Source: Polyodon spathula
Lineage: Eukaryota; Chordata; Actinopteri; Acipenseriformes; Polyodontidae
Reading direction: 5' to 3'
DNA length: 64,000 bases
Assembly: GCF_017654505.1 (NCBI RefSeq)
Contig: NC_054570.1
Span: forward strand, 1,102,074-1,166,073
In this document: piece after piece, positions 35,893 to 48,197 of the stretch
Numbering within the stretch: the first letter of the stretch is position 1
How the letters are laid out: the number at the start of each line of letters is the position of its first letter
Notes under the pieces: generated by a model
Database searches by the model: none
The model's input: only the letters and a program-made list of their open reading frames with translations
Told to the model about the DNA's origin: nothing
Position numbers and translations under genes: made by a program

Positions 35893-36270
35893 GGATTATC
35901 ATTAGCGTTAGCGCTATCATTAGCATTATCATTAGCGTTAGCGCTATCATTAGCATTAGCGTTAGCGCTATCATTAGCATTAGCGTTAGCGCTATCATTA
36001 GCATTAGCGTTAGCGCTATCATTAGCATTAGCGTTAGCGCTATCATTAGCATTAGCATTAGCGTTAGCGCTATCATTAGCATTAGCGTTAGCGCTATCAT
36101 TAGCATTAGCGTTAGCGCTATCATTAGCATTAGCGTTAGTATTAATATTAGTATTGGTATTAATATTAGTAGTAGTATTAATATTGGTATTAGTATTAGT
36201 AATAATATTAGTATTAGTATTAATATTAGTAGTAGTATTAGTATTGATATTAGCATTAGTATTTTAATAT
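35893..36270. repeat. 24-bp ATTAGC/GTTAGC array
   Basis: Units of ATTAGCATTAGCGTTAGCGC-TATC grading into ATTAGTATTAATATTAGTA. Built from six-base words, it yields long Ala-Leu or Leu-Ile frames that are not genes. Confidence 0.9.
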
Positions 36271-36389
36271 GACATAATTATAATAGTATAGTCATAATCA
36301 TAATCCAAGAATCAGTAATCACAAATTAGTATTAAATTAGTATCATAATATAATCACAAACATAGACAATGGTCATAATAGTAGTGTTA

Positions 36390-36830
36390 GTAATTAGGTG
36401 TTAGTATTAGTATTAGGGTTAGTGTTAGTATTAGTATTAGTATTAGTATTAGGGTTAGTATTAGTGTTAGGGTTAGGGTTAGTATTAGTATTAGTATTAG
36501 TATTAGGGTTAGTATTAGTGTTAGGGTTAGTATTAGTATTAGTATTAGTATTAGTATTAGGGTTAGTATTAGTGTTAGGGTTAGTGTTAGTGTTAGTGTT
36601 AGTATTAGTATTAGGGTTAGTATTAAATTAGCACCTCGGGACATAGTATCTAGTGTTTTAGTTTATAACACCATAGTAATCACAGGGTTGAGCAGTGTTC
36701 GGGTAGTATTAGTGTTAGGGTTAGTATGTACAGCCCCCAGGAGGTTTAGTTTATTCGTGTCTAGGTTAGTGGAGTTGGCGCTGTTAGGGTTAGTGTTAGT
36801 GTTAGTATTCATTACTCGGGTGATTTGGAC
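36390..36830. repeat. Degenerate TTAGGG/TTAGTA array
   Basis: Six-base words TTAGTA, TTAGTG and TTAGGG in mixed order, with short runs such as GTTAGGGTTAGGGTTAG near 36465. A telomere-like relative or a slippage product of the neighbouring array. Confidence 0.8.
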
Positions 36831-37341
36831 GCTGCCCCGGTGATGCTCATGACGCGCTTTGTGAAATGCAGGTCGGATTCCCTGCGGGGTTTAAACCGCG
36901 GTGAGCAGGAGATCACATCTGGAGACGAATACAAAAAAAAAAGATCTCTTCTAATCTCATATATGCATAGTGGACACGTGTCTGCTGCTCCTTTAACAAG
37001 CATTGATCCGATAAGCTCGGCCGGGAGCCGATCAATAGCTGCGATCGGGCTGGGGAGTTTAATAGAATTGCGTGGACTGAAGAGCAGAGCTGTGACACGT
37101 ACTTATAGTGAAGACGGGTTTGATGAAGGAGAAGAAAGAGCCCTCGACTCTAACCTTCTTAGGTCTTGCTCGTATTCTTTATCTCCTGACACTTTTTCAG
37201 GAATAGCGGCTTGAAACCTGGTTCCAGGAGACCTAGTCCGACGCAACCTTGCTGTATCAAACTCCCAAGTCTCCCTGCCTGCTGTGCCGAGCAGGGGCCT
37301 GAAGGCTAGACTCTTGAAACCAAGCTCTGAGCTGCAAAGTG

Positions 37342-37392
<51 letters not shown>

Positions 37393-38690
37393 CCGTGTGT
37401 GCGTGACTGTGTGAGTGCAAGTGTGTGAGTGTGTGTGTGTACGCGTGTAAGTGTGTGTGTAAGTGTGTGTGCGTGTGTGAGTGTGGGTGCGTGTGTTTTG
37501 CAGGAAGCGTGTGGCGAGGGTTAAGATTAGGGTTTATGTGGTGAGGGTTGGGGTTTGTGTGGCAAGGGTTGGGGTTTGTGTGGCGAGGGTTGGGGTTTGT
37601 GTAGCGAGGGTTGGGGTTTGTGTAGCGAGGGAATTCTTTTAAGAGTTCAAATGCAAAATCATGTGCATTACAGACTAGACCAGAAAAGGGAGAGGGAGAG
37701 GGAGAGGGAGGCAAGGGGAGGGAGGGGAGAGGGATGGGTCGAGAAATGGACTGAAACTGGAGTGGAAGGAGGAGAGAGAGAGAGAGAGAGAGAAGAGAGA
37801 GATGAGAGGGAGAGGGAGGCAGAGAGCTGAAGAGAGAAATAGTCTGGTTACAGAAAACAGAGCGGAGAGGGAAATAGTACAGGAATAAAAAAAATTGGAC
37901 CCGTGCAGGAACAACCATCCTTGCCCACTCAGGCACCACTCAGCCCTCCCTCTCCCTCCCGCTCCCTCTCCCTCCCTCCCTCCCTCCCAGAGAGCCGAGC
38001 CAGACAGAGGCAGTGCTGTGACAGAGAGGACTCTGCTGCCGGCTGCCCTGCTTCTCTGCACCGTGATTCAGCCCCACAGGCCTGCCTGCCTCTCCTCTCT
38101 GTCTCTGGAGCACACAGGTCTGGCAGCGTAGGGGCTGCAGGGAGCTGTCACTCACATCGCTGCTGTTCTCTCTGTGCTCCATGTCAGAGTTTTGGTTATT
38201 TTTTTTGTTTTTTGTCCTGTGTGGGAGGGAGCACCAGTCCGGACTGCGAGGAGAGAGGGGGGCTGGCTCCCTGGGAAGACAGGAGTGCAATCGAGGGATC
38301 GAGGGTGCGGGGTGAGTCTGAAACACAACCCAGTCTTGGAAAAACTCCCATATATGTATTTACACATCACAAGCGCTGAATGCAGGGGGCTGCTATGAAA
38401 GAGGGGGTGTTCTCAAACGTACAGGGGTACAGTGAAGGTACAGTGATGCGTCCTGATGTCAGGCTGGATCTACACTGGGCTGTTTCACTGTGATGCCTGT
38501 AACCTTCTAACAGAAATACATACAGATATAGCTGCTGATGCATGTGTGTATACGTGTCTCTATAGAGAGAGGGGGGGGGTTCCATTTGAAGACATAGATA
38601 GATAGATTTATATACTGTATACATCCACATATATTTACAATCTAGGTCAATATAAATACATTAATATATTATACATTATAGCCAAGGTAA
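36831..38690. other. Intergenic, mixed repeats
   Basis: 37196-37250 matches, inverted, the repeat piece at 21740-21790 (CTGGAACCAGGTTTCAAGCC). (TG)n is at 37345-37500, a GGTTTGTGTGGCGAGGGTTG array at 37500-37640 and a GA-rich block at 37680-37830. No supported gene. Confidence 0.5.
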
Positions 38691-38704
38691 GATTGATCTC
38701 TTTA

Positions 38705-38707
<3 letters not shown>

Positions 38708-38776
<69 letters not shown>

Positions 38777-38800
38777 CATCTATCTATCTATCTATCTATC
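38708..38800. repeat. (TATC)n microsatellite
   Basis: TATC tetranucleotide run grading into TCTGTCTG. Confidence 0.95.
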
Positions 38801-39555
38801 TGTCTGTGTCTATCTGTCTCTGTCTATCTCTCTGTCTGTCCCTCTGTTTCTCTATCTATCTCTATCTGTATATTGCTTTATCTGTCTGTCTGAGTATTTT
38901 GTTGATGTGATCTGAGCACTAAATGAAGACAGACAGACTGGCTGATGGTTCTACGTGCAGCTCTGGCTCTGAGCCCCACATTCAGAGCCTCAGACTCTGA
39001 AGCAGGCTCCTGGAATGAGGCAGCTTGCACACTGAGACACACAGGTACGTTCCACGGGCCTCTTAATAATCTTCTTGTGTTTGTAAAGTATGTGTTTTAA
39101 TCTTTCCAACTTCTGTCACCTGTTAGAATCACAGTGTCTGTGTTAATGTGTGTGTGTGTGTGTCTGTCTGTCAGTCTGACTGCCTGTCTGCGTGTCTGTC
39201 TGTCTGTCTGACTGCCTGTCTTTGTTTGGGTGTGTGTCTACCTGCCTGTGTTACTGTTTGTCTGTCTGTCAGCCTGTCTGTCTGTCTGTGTGTCTGTCTC
39301 TGTGACTGCCTGTCTGCCTGACTGTGGATCTAAGTTACAGTCAGTATAAGTTATGAAAGCAGTGAGTAGCTTGTGATGATGTATTAGCTGTCAATCCTGT
39401 ATTCATTTAGGACCCCAGTATAACCCTGACCCTCTTCTTACCACGAGCACCACGACCTCTGACCCCCTCGATAAGAGTGCTGAGCAAGCTTTTGAAAACA
39501 CACAACACAATGCAAAGTGTAATGTGTTAAGTGACCAGCAGAGGGCTTTGACTGA
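38801..39555. other. Intergenic, TCTG-rich
   Basis: Contains several TGTCTGTCTG runs (39140-39320). No gene seen. Confidence 0.5.
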
Positions 39556-39559
39556 TGTG

Positions 39560-39905
39560 GTGTTCAGTGCAGTGCGCTGTCTGCGCTCGGCCCTGGTGTT
39601 CAGTGCGGTGCGCTGTCTGCGCTCGGCCCTGTAGTTCAGTGCGGGGTGCTGTCTGCGCTCGGCCCTGGTGTTCAGTGCGGTGCGCTGTCTGCGCTCGGCC
39701 CTGGTGTTCAGTGCGGTGCGCTGTCTGCGCTCGGCCCTGGTGTTCAGTGCGGTGCGCTGTCTGCGCTCGGCCCTGGTGTTCAGTGCGGTGCGCTGTCTGC
39801 GCTCGGCCCTGGTGTTCAGTGCGGTGCGCTGTGTCTGCAGCTCGGCCCTGGTGTTCAGTGCGGTGTGCTGTCTGCGCTCGGCCCTGGTGTTCAGTGCAGT
39901 GTGAA
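39560..39905. repeat. 36-bp minisatellite
   Basis: About nine units with GGTGTTCAGTGCGGTGCGCT and GTCTGCGCTCGGCCCT; exactly 12 codons, so open frames persist on both strands. Confidence 0.95.
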
Positions 39906-40534
39906 GTGTTAACAGTGGAATGTGTCTCTGCTCTGCTCACATTCCTGAGCGTAGTGTTAGTAGGTCACAGCAGAGCAGAGCGAGAGAGCACAGCTATTCT
40001 GGTGCTTAGTATAGCTCTATCCCTCCCTCCCTCCCTCCCGCCCTTTCTCTCTCCCTCTGCCTCTCTCCTTATTTCTCACATTCTCTCTTCTTATGTTGCT
40101 CTCTATGTCTCTACTTTCTCTCCCCCCTCTCTCTCTCTCTCTGGTCGAGGGCAGCAGTCAGGCACAGTCAGGCTCAGTGATTTGAATCAGACAGAAGGGG
40201 GGTCTTGAACCAGCTCAAAGGTCAAGTTCCCCAGCTGCAGGCTGTCTTTACCATCAGACAGGGTCAGGGGTCGAGGTGAAAGGTGAAGGCTGAGTGTGCC
40301 TTTCTTTCTGAAACAGGGCTGGTCCATTTCCAATGGGGGGGGGGCAGATTATTATCAGGAACATTGCTTTACATTTCTGTGGTCGTTATGTTTGATTTTT
40401 TCACCCAGTGTGTGCCTATCCCTGGTCTCTATAAATCAGGTGTGAGCCTCTCTTTAAATGGATCAATCCTACATGAAGAACAAAGCACAAAAGAGCAACA
40501 ACAACCTTTGTCTGTGTGTGCGTGGGTGTAATTA

Positions 40535-40720
40535 TTTGTTTATTTAGCGGGCGCCTTTATCCAAGGCGACTTGCAGAGACTAGGGGTGTGTGAACCATGC
40601 ATCAGCTGCAGAGTCACTTGGAACAGAGAGGGAGCACAAGGAGGTTCAGTGACTTGCTCAGGGTCCCACACAATGTCAGGGAGTGAGCTGGGATTTGAAC
40701 CTGAGACCCTCCTGAAAAAA
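40535..40720 (+). repeat. SINE/L2-tail-like element joined to a satellite
   Basis: TTATTTAGCGGGCGCCTTTA-TCCAAGGCGACTTGCAGAGA, then GGAGCACAAGGAGGTTCAGT and GGGATTTGAACC. Its right end runs straight into the first unit of the 118-bp satellite. Confidence 0.7.
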
Positions 40721-41592
40721 CTCACACTAGCCCTGCTGCTGCTGCACCCAGTCCTGGGGTTCAGAGCTCCCCTCAATGAAGTCTAGTATTATTAATATTG
40801 CAATGATCAGGAGCCAGGAGTTTGAGCAGGGTTACAAACTCACACTAGCCCTGCTGCTGCTGCACCCAGTCCTGGGGTTCAGAGCTCCCTTCAATGAAGT
40901 CTAGTATTATTAATATTGCAATGATCAGGAGCCAGGAATTTGAGCAGGGTTAGAAACTCACACTAGCCCTGCTGCTGCTGCTGCACCCAGTCCTGGGGCT
41001 CAGAGCTCCCTTCAATGAAGTCTAGTATTATTAATATTGCAATGATCAGGAGCCAGGAATTTGAGCAGGGTTAGAAACTCACACTAGCCCTGCTGCTGCT
41101 GCTGCACCAGTCCTGGGGCTCAGAGCTCCCTTCAATGAAGTCTAGTATTATTAATATTGCAATGATCAGGAGCCAGGAGTTTGAGCAGGGTTACAAACTC
41201 ACACTAGCCCTGCTGCTGCTGCTGCACCCAGTCCTGGGGCTCAGAGCTCCCCTCAATGAAGTCTAGTATTATTAATATTGCAATGATCAGGAGGCAGGAG
41301 TTTGAGCAGGGTTAGAAACTCACACTAGCCCTGCTGCTGCTGCACCCAGTCCTGGGGCTCAGAGCTCCCTTCAATGAAGTCTAGTATTATTAATATTGCA
41401 ATGATCAGGAGCCAGGAGTTTGAGCAGGGTTACAAACTCACACTAGCCCTGCTGCTGCTGCTGCACCCAGTCCTGGGGCTCAGAGCTCCCCTCAATGAAG
41501 TCTAGTATTATTAATATTGCAATGATCAGGAGGCAGGAGTTTGAGCAGGGTTAGAAACTCACACTAGCCCTGCTGCTGCTGCTGCACCCAGT
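40721..41592. repeat. 118-bp satellite, about 7.5 copies
   Basis: Unit contains CACACTAGCCCTGCTGCTGC, TCAGAGCTCCCTTCAATGAA and ATTGCAATGATCAGGAGCCA. The CTG count differs between copies (three to four), giving 117-121 bp. Confidence 0.95.
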
Positions 41593-41909
41593 GCTTTACC
41601 AAAGCAGTGAAATCCCTTAGCCTCCTGTTGGAGCGGCTGGCAGTATGTCTTTGTTCTGTTTCTCACCCTTCCCCCTCTCTCTGCCTCTGCTTGGCACAGC
41701 CCTGTGAAGCTGGCAGGCGGCCGGGCACGCTGCTCCAGCTCAGTAACACACATTGCTTCTCTCTTCCACTTGTGGGACTTCATTTTTTTTTAATCTGTTT
41801 TCACCTCCCCCCCTCCTCCCTGTCCCTCTCCCACCTCACCCAAATAAGAAGAATCTCAAATTGATCTAAACTCAAACAATGTACCCCCTTCTTTCTTTTT
41901 TTCTTTCCT

Positions 41910-41977
<68 letters not shown>

Positions 41978-42004
41978 TCGCTTTGAAGGCCCTGCACTTC
42001 TTCG

Positions 42005-42036
<32 letters not shown>

Positions 42037-42379
42037 TCTCTCTCCTCACCACCGGCCTGAAAAAGAAGCAGGAGAAATGGATTAAAAAGAGGAGAAAGGA
42101 AAGGCAGACGGTTTTTTCATTTTCCTGGATGAACACAGAACTGTCTGGAGGCTTCAGAGCAGGTAAGAAAAGTTTTTTTTTGGAGTTTTAGGAAGTTTGA
42201 CGTTTTTTTTGCAAACTTTTTTAAGTCAGTATAATTCGGCTTTTGATTTGTGTTTACGATGCATCCCTTATAAAAGTGTATCTTGGTATATTTGCCCAGT
42301 AATTTAACAGTCCCCTTCCCCCCCATGCTTTCCCATTGCTACACTGTCTAGTTCCCATAGTTTACCCTGGTTCATTTTT
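41593..42379. other. Intergenic, (TTCT)n and (CT)n tracts
   Basis: (TTCT)n at 41890-41980 and (CT)n at 42005-42035. No gene seen. Confidence 0.6.
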
Positions 42380-42825
42380 AATATGCTTTACCAGACCTCT
42401 CTGTGTTTCACAATGCTTCCCTGTGCTTTACCAGACCTCTCTGTGTTTCACAATGCTTCCCTATGCTTTACCAGACCTCTCTGTGCTTTACAATGCTTCC
42501 CTATGCTTTACCAGACCTCTCTGTGCTTTACAATGCTTCCCTATGCTTTACCAGACCTCTCTGTGCTTTACAATGCTTCCCTATGCTTTACCAGACCTCT
42601 CTGTGCTTTACAATGCTTCCCTATGTTTTACCAGACCTCTCTGTGCTTTACAATGCTTCCCTATGCTTTACCAGACCTCTCTGTGCTTTACAATGCTTCC
42701 CTATGCTTTACCAGACCTCTCTGTGCTTTACAATGCTTCCCTATGCTTTACCAGACCTCTCTGTGCTTTACAATGCTTCCCTATGCTTTACCAGACCTCT
42801 CTGTGTTTTACAAAGCTTTCACTGT
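42380..42825 (+). repeat. 40-bp core array, locus 4
   Basis: Eleven highly uniform 40-bp units, in the same orientation as the other loci. It is followed after about 20 bases by the 65-bp array. Confidence 0.95.
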
Positions 42826-42839
42826 GCAAATTATGGGTG

Positions 42840-43170
42840 CTTTTGAGACTAGAGGAGACCGAGTCAAGCAGACCAGCGTTTGGGCTCTAGTGCCTTCATC
42901 AGTGTTATTGAAACTAGAAGAGAACGAGTCAAGCAGACCAGCGTTTGGGCTCTAGTGCCTTCATCAGTGTTATTGAAACTAAACTGAGTCAAGCAGAGTC
43001 AAGCAGACCAGCGTTTGGGCTCTAGTGCCTTCATCAGTGTTATTGAAACTAGAAGAGACCGAGTCAAGCAGACCAGCCTTTGGGCTCTAGTGCCTTCATC
43101 AGTGTTATTGAAACTAGAATAGAGCGAGTCAAGCAGACCAGCTTTTGGGCTCTAGTGCTTCATCAGTGTT
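42840..43170. repeat. 65-bp satellite, inverse orientation
   Basis: Five units containing GAGTCAAGCAGACCAGCGTT and GTGCCTTCATCAGTGTTATT; the reverse complement of the unit at 6941-7640. Confidence 0.95.
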
Positions 43171-43653
43171 CTTGACAATATTTCATTGACACAGTTCCAC
43201 AAGGCACAATGTCAAAATAACTTTTCATTGAAATTCACTTTTCTTTCTTTCTCTTTCTCTCTCAATCACTTCTTTTAATTAAGCGGTGGGGGGGGGCTGC
43301 ATCACTTCTGGGATGTGAGCGTGCTGACTCCGCGTTGCCAGGGTAACCGCTACTGCAGTGCTCGCCTGGGGGAGGGACGTTGGCACGGTTGGCACGGCCC
43401 CTGACGTCGATTGATGGCTGTGCCCTAGCAACTGGACGGCAGCCTGCCAAGCCTTTGTTGCCAGGGAGCTGGTTACCATAGAAACCTGGTTCTGACTGCT
43501 GTCTGGCCTGTGACTAAGATAGAGAGAGGAGTGGCATGGGGGGGGGGGGGGGGGGGGGGGGTATCTCTGTACCCCATGGGTACTGAAATGACACTGCAGG
43601 TGTGTCTCCTCGGATTAGGTGAAATTTATGCACTTTACGTATTATGTACTGTA
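43171..43653. other. Intergenic, poly-G
   Basis: Contains a G run at 43541-43561 and no supported gene. Confidence 0.5.
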
Positions 43654-44220
43654 TCATGACATACATGACAAGGGGGGCTTTTTTTTACATCTGGTAAGGA
43701 TCCTGGCAGTGGCATTCTGAACTAGCTGCAGACGGTTTATGGTGCTTGCCGGGAGACCACCATATAGAGAGTTGAGGTAGTCGAGTCGAGACAAATGCAT
43801 GACAAAGTATCTCCGAATCGGGGAGGGAAAGGTAGGGACGGACTTTGGAGATGTTTCGAAGACGGTAGAAGGAAGATTTGGCCACGGAGGAGATGTGGGC
43901 ATCAAAGGAGAGGTTGCTGTCAAGAAGTACACTGTACTGTGTGGGGAAGGCTGCAGCAGACAGTTTCCCAGGTTCAGGGCAGCTATATTAAGATTCTTAA
44001 GTTGAGTTTTAGATCCTACTAGAAGCAGTTCAGATTGGCTAGTGTAGCTGAACAAAACCGGCAGACATCCAGGCCTCGATGTCTTGAAGGCAGGCAGAGA
44101 GCCGGACCATGGCAGGGGGGGATCAGTCACAATCTGGAGCAGAGCTGTTTCAGTGCTGTGAGGCGTCCGGAAGCCAGACTGGAGAGATTTAAGCTGATTG
44201 TTATCTGTGAGATGTTTCAT
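43654..44220 (-). pseudogene. Decayed L2-clade LINE reverse transcriptase fragment
   Basis: The minus-strand frame has two blocks known from L2-type retrotransposons: QSGFRTPHSTETALLQIVTD near the start and RLDYLNSLYGGLPASTINRL followed by QLVQNATARIL near the end. The middle, which should hold the polymerase catalytic core, is missing or altered, and the end after ARIL is disrupted. This is an internally deleted, inactive copy. Confidence 0.8.
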
Positions 44221-44980
44221 CAGCTGACTGGCTGCAGCCCTTTGGAGAGTTTTTGAGAGAAAAGGGAGATTGGAGATGGGAAATTAAAGAAGTCAGTCGG
44301 GTCAAGGGAGGCTCAGTCGAGCACCAGCGTGACTCGGGCAGCAGGAACCGAGCCAGAATCCAGGGACAGGTTGAGAGTGGAATGTGATTTTGTTTGTTTT
44401 ATTAATTAATGAATGTATGTATTTGGTCTCGTAATTGGGTGGGGGGGTGAGTCTGTTTCAGTGTGGAATTATTTTTCAATCCGGTATTTGTTTCCTCCAT
44501 CGCTGGCAATGCCAGTCTGCCAATCCTTCCGCGGTGGAGTCGAGTCCTTCTTTGTCTCCGAGACGCCCAGCCGTTCGGTACGTCAGACGACACCGTCACG
44601 GCCCTGCTGTCCACTTCAGGGTGAGAGAGACCGTCTCGGACAGAGAGGAGGGCCCTCTTGGGAGGGAGAGGAGGGAGGGAGGGAGGGAGGGAGGGAGGGA
44701 GGGAGGGAGGGAGGGAGGGCGACCGTGACTCTCCGCTGTCACCCACAAGTGTAATGTAGCACTACATGAACGTAATGTAATGTCCTCTACTATGCCTCCT
44801 CCCTTCCTCCTCTCCGCTCCCGAAGGCTGGGGGGTTTAAGGGGGGCGGGGATGCGAAATTCCCCCCCCGCACCTTCACAAATTTACCCCGTGGAACAAAC
44901 CGGATATTGTGTTATAGCAATCTGCCAGCCGGTAGTGCAAGGTGAATAATTTAATTATTATTAGTAATGGTGGGTTGGGG
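44221..44980. other. Intergenic, (GGGA)n
   Basis: (GGGA)n at 44666-44720; otherwise nothing recognised. Confidence 0.5.
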
Positions 44981-45275
44981 GGGGGGGAGGAGTGAGAGAA
45001 AGAAGAGGGAGGGATAAAGAGAGACGAGGAGTGAGGGCGAGAAAGAGGAGAGAGAAAGAAGGGAAGGAGAGTGAGAGAGAGAGAAGGGAGGGGGAGAAAG
45101 GAGGGAGAGAGGAGGAAGAATGAGACAGAGGAGAGAGAGAGAGTGAGAGAGATGAGGGAGGGAGAGAAATGAGAAAGAGACGGAGAGGTGGGAGGGAAAA
45201 GAGAGAGAAGAGAGAGTGAGAGAGAGACGAGGGAGGGAGAGAAAGAGAAGAGGAGGGAGGGAGAGGGCGGGGGAT
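44981..45275. repeat. GA-rich purine tract
   Basis: Nearly pure purine (GAGAGAGA, GGGAGGGA words) on the plus strand. Long Ser-Leu-Pro frames on the other strand are artefacts. Confidence 0.9.
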
Positions 45276-46980
45276 AGAATCTCAAGATGGCAGACAGCCC
45301 GATTTGAGCTCGCCCTTCGGAAAACAGCGGCGGTAAGGATGCAAAGAAAGAAAGAAAGAAAGGAGATTTTCCTTACCAAACTGCAGATTGCATTGTCAAT
45401 GGAACCGGCTTTCGAAAGCTGCTGCTATTATTATTATTATTATGATTATATATTGTTATATTATTATTAATTATTATTATTATTATTATTAGTTATGAAG
45501 GCTCTTTGATATGGTTATGTCAGGTCGTACGTTACGTCAAGAGAAATTAAATACCACTAGTATTGTTATTATTAATTATTATTATTATTATTCTATTATC
45601 AAGTTAGGAAGGCTTATGCAATATGGTTAATCAATATACTTCCCAGTTATAGTATAAATCATAATAGATTATTATTATTAGTTATGAAGGTGTCAGGGTT
45701 CTCTCTCTCTGTTTTTCTCATTCTTTCACGCTTCCTTTCTCAGGACTGTTCTGTTAAATATCGAACCTATTAACAAATCCTGCGATGCTTTATATTGCTG
45801 TGGTTGTTTGCTGTTTAATAAGAGGCTCCACTAACAAGGGATTGATGGCTCAGAGACTGACTGGCTTTCATTGGGAACCACAATTCAGAATTCACTATTC
45901 TAGAGGTGCCCTGATTGGAGCCAGACAGACACACAGACAGCCAGCCAGACAGCCAGACAGACACACAGGCAGACACACAGCCAGCCAGCCAGACAGCCAA
46001 ACAGGCAAACAGGCAGGCAGGCAGGCAGGCAGGCAGCCAGACAGGAGCACTACAGTGGCAATGCAGACAGAATGTGAATTCTTGGGGTGTTCCATGTATT
46101 TCCACTAGAGGGCAGTATTAACTCAGGAATTGCATGGAGACCCAGTCTGGTCTTTAGGATGAGAGGGGCAGGCAGTAAAGCATTTAAAAAAAAATAAATA
46201 AATAAAATAAACCATGCCAAACCAGAGCCCACGATGGTAATGCACAGCCTGACCCTGGGAGTTTCCCCTTCCCGTCACGGCCCCCCCCCCCTTCCCGTCG
46301 CGACCCCTTCCTCCCTCCTCCCTCCCCTCGAGGACCCCTCCCCCCAGCCTGGGGATGGGGGAGGCAAGTCGCCTGAGGAAGACCCCTCTCCCCCACCGTA
46401 CTGGGGAGGGGGGCAAGGGTCAGCGACCTCTCCCAGATAGCTACCGTGGCAGGACAGCGCTGGGGATTCCCGTATTTTTTCGGGCGACAGCTTACTGGGG
46501 AATGTCACGGGGCAGTGCTCCCGGAAGGGCAGCGCTGGGGAGGGTGGGAAGGCAGCGCTGGGGAGGGGGATGGGCAGCGTTGGGGAAGGAGGGAGGGGGC
46601 AGTGCTGGGGAGGAGGGAGGGCAGCGATGTGATGACCCGGTTCGCTGCAGGGAGAGGTAGTTGGTTGTATAGTTGAGAACAACACCCTCAGGAGATAACT
46701 GTACAGCCTTCTAGCTTTCCCTGCGGCATTGCCACGACGACGCAGAGGCGAGGCGTTTCTACGGAGACGGTAAGTGGGTGTCATTTAGTTTCGGTTTCTT
46801 TTCGTCTTTGAACCCCAGCGCTGTTGGGAGCCCCGGATGCAGTGGACTCCAGCAGCAGGGAGCCTCTCCCCTCCCTGCGTCTGAATTGTACTAAGCTCAT
46901 TTCTGCAGCACTGTCTGGAACTGAGGAGGTCCCTCACAGAGGGCTCTACTACTGCAATACCCTCTGCAGCCAGCAGAGCG
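45276..46980. other. Intergenic, microsatellites, no gene
   Basis: (ATT)n at 45426-45600, a CAGACAGCCAGC array at 45925-46045, and a G-rich CAGCGCTGGGGAGG array at 46530-46625. Confidence 0.5.
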
Positions 46981-47231
46981 AGAGAGAGAAGGAGGGAGGA
47001 AAGAGGGAGGAGAGTGAGGAGAGAGAGCGTCTACAACCCCCCCCCCGTGTGCAGCTAGGAGTCAGACACTATCTGCAATGCGTTGAGTCTGACTGAGAGA
47101 GAGAGAGAGAGAGAGAGTGTGCGCACGCCCAGGTTTGAGTCTTAGAGATTGTAAGGAGACAGCTCGTCTGCAGAGGGGAGGGAGCGAGGGAGGGGTCGGG
47201 GGGGAGAGGGGAGCAGAGAGGGAGAGGGGAT

Positions 47232-47276
<45 letters not shown>

Positions 47277-47860
47277 AGAGAGAGAGAGAAATCGCACACA
47301 ACACTCGAGCTCGCATATAAGGAGTCTCAAGTTCTCTCTCTCACGCACACCCAGACAGACATGGGAGCAAGAGACAGCTTTGAAACAGAGAGAGAGAGGG
47401 GAGAGAAACAGAGAGAGGGGAGAGAGACAGAGAGAGAGGAGAGAGACAGAGAGAGAGAAGGAGAGGGAGGGAGAACACATGCACACAGACACACACAGTC
47501 ATGTGCAGACCGACGTCTCTATCCGAAAAGCAAGGGAGCGACAAGAAAGAAAAAAGAAAGCCGATGTACAGGTACAGTCCTTTCCTTTATTCTGTGCCTT
47601 CCCTCCTTCCATCTCTCTCTCTCCCTCCCTGCCTCACAGCCAGACAGGCACAGAGCTGAGAAAAAAGAGGAGAGGGAGAAAGAGAAAGAGAGAGGAGATA
47701 GAGGAGAGGGAGAGGGAGAGGGAGAGGCCTAGCTTTTTTGTTGCTCGCTTGCTTCAGTGAGAAGGGATGAAGAGAAGGAGGAAGAGGATGAGAGAGATGC
47801 AGGATGAAGAGCGCTGGATGGAGAGAGCGAGAGAGAGGAGGGCAGAGATGAAGGAAGCTG
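46981..47860. repeat. GA-rich tracts
   Basis: Several (GA)n and GAGAGGGA runs (47095-47117, 47234-47290, 47385-47470, 47660-47730). Charged Arg-Glu frames here are not genes. Confidence 0.85.
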
Positions 47861-47942
47861 TTTGAATGTGAGGGATGGACAGCGTTTCATTTCGTCTTCG
47901 ATTGTTTGCATTTAAATGCTGCTGTTCTTTTTTTTCTTCCAG

Positions 47943-48026
47943 ATATTGATATTTTAATTTGCTTTGGATACGGCAAACATTCGTGGAAACGAAAAAACGA
48001 TCCAGATGCAAGGATATCGGAGAGAG
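47943..48026 (+). other. Possible orphan exon with good splice sites
   Basis: A strong acceptor (GCTGTTCTTTTTTTTCTTCC-AG) and a strong donor (GAG|GTGAGT at 48027) enclose 84 bases with an ATG at 48006 reading MQGYRRE. This would suit a first coding exon, but I found no downstream partner and do not recognise the peptide. Confidence 0.25.
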
Positions 48027-48197
48027 GTGAGTGTGAGAGTGTTTAACAAGACAAATAAAATCAGAGGGGAAAATAACAGTCTGTGTCGACCGAATCTACT
48101 TTCAGCGGGTTTACTAGCAATGCACAAATTACAATACTTTCACTGTGCTTTACTGCACTGTGCTGTCCTTTTACAAGGGTGAGTTTATCCAGTTTTT

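Noticed and set aside
43654..44220. Active retrotransposon
   Set aside because: Reverse transcriptase blocks are present but the catalytic middle is missing and the frame is disrupted.
44875..45379. Ser-Leu-rich minus-strand frames that look like membrane proteins
   Set aside because: Translation of a pure purine/pyrimidine tract.
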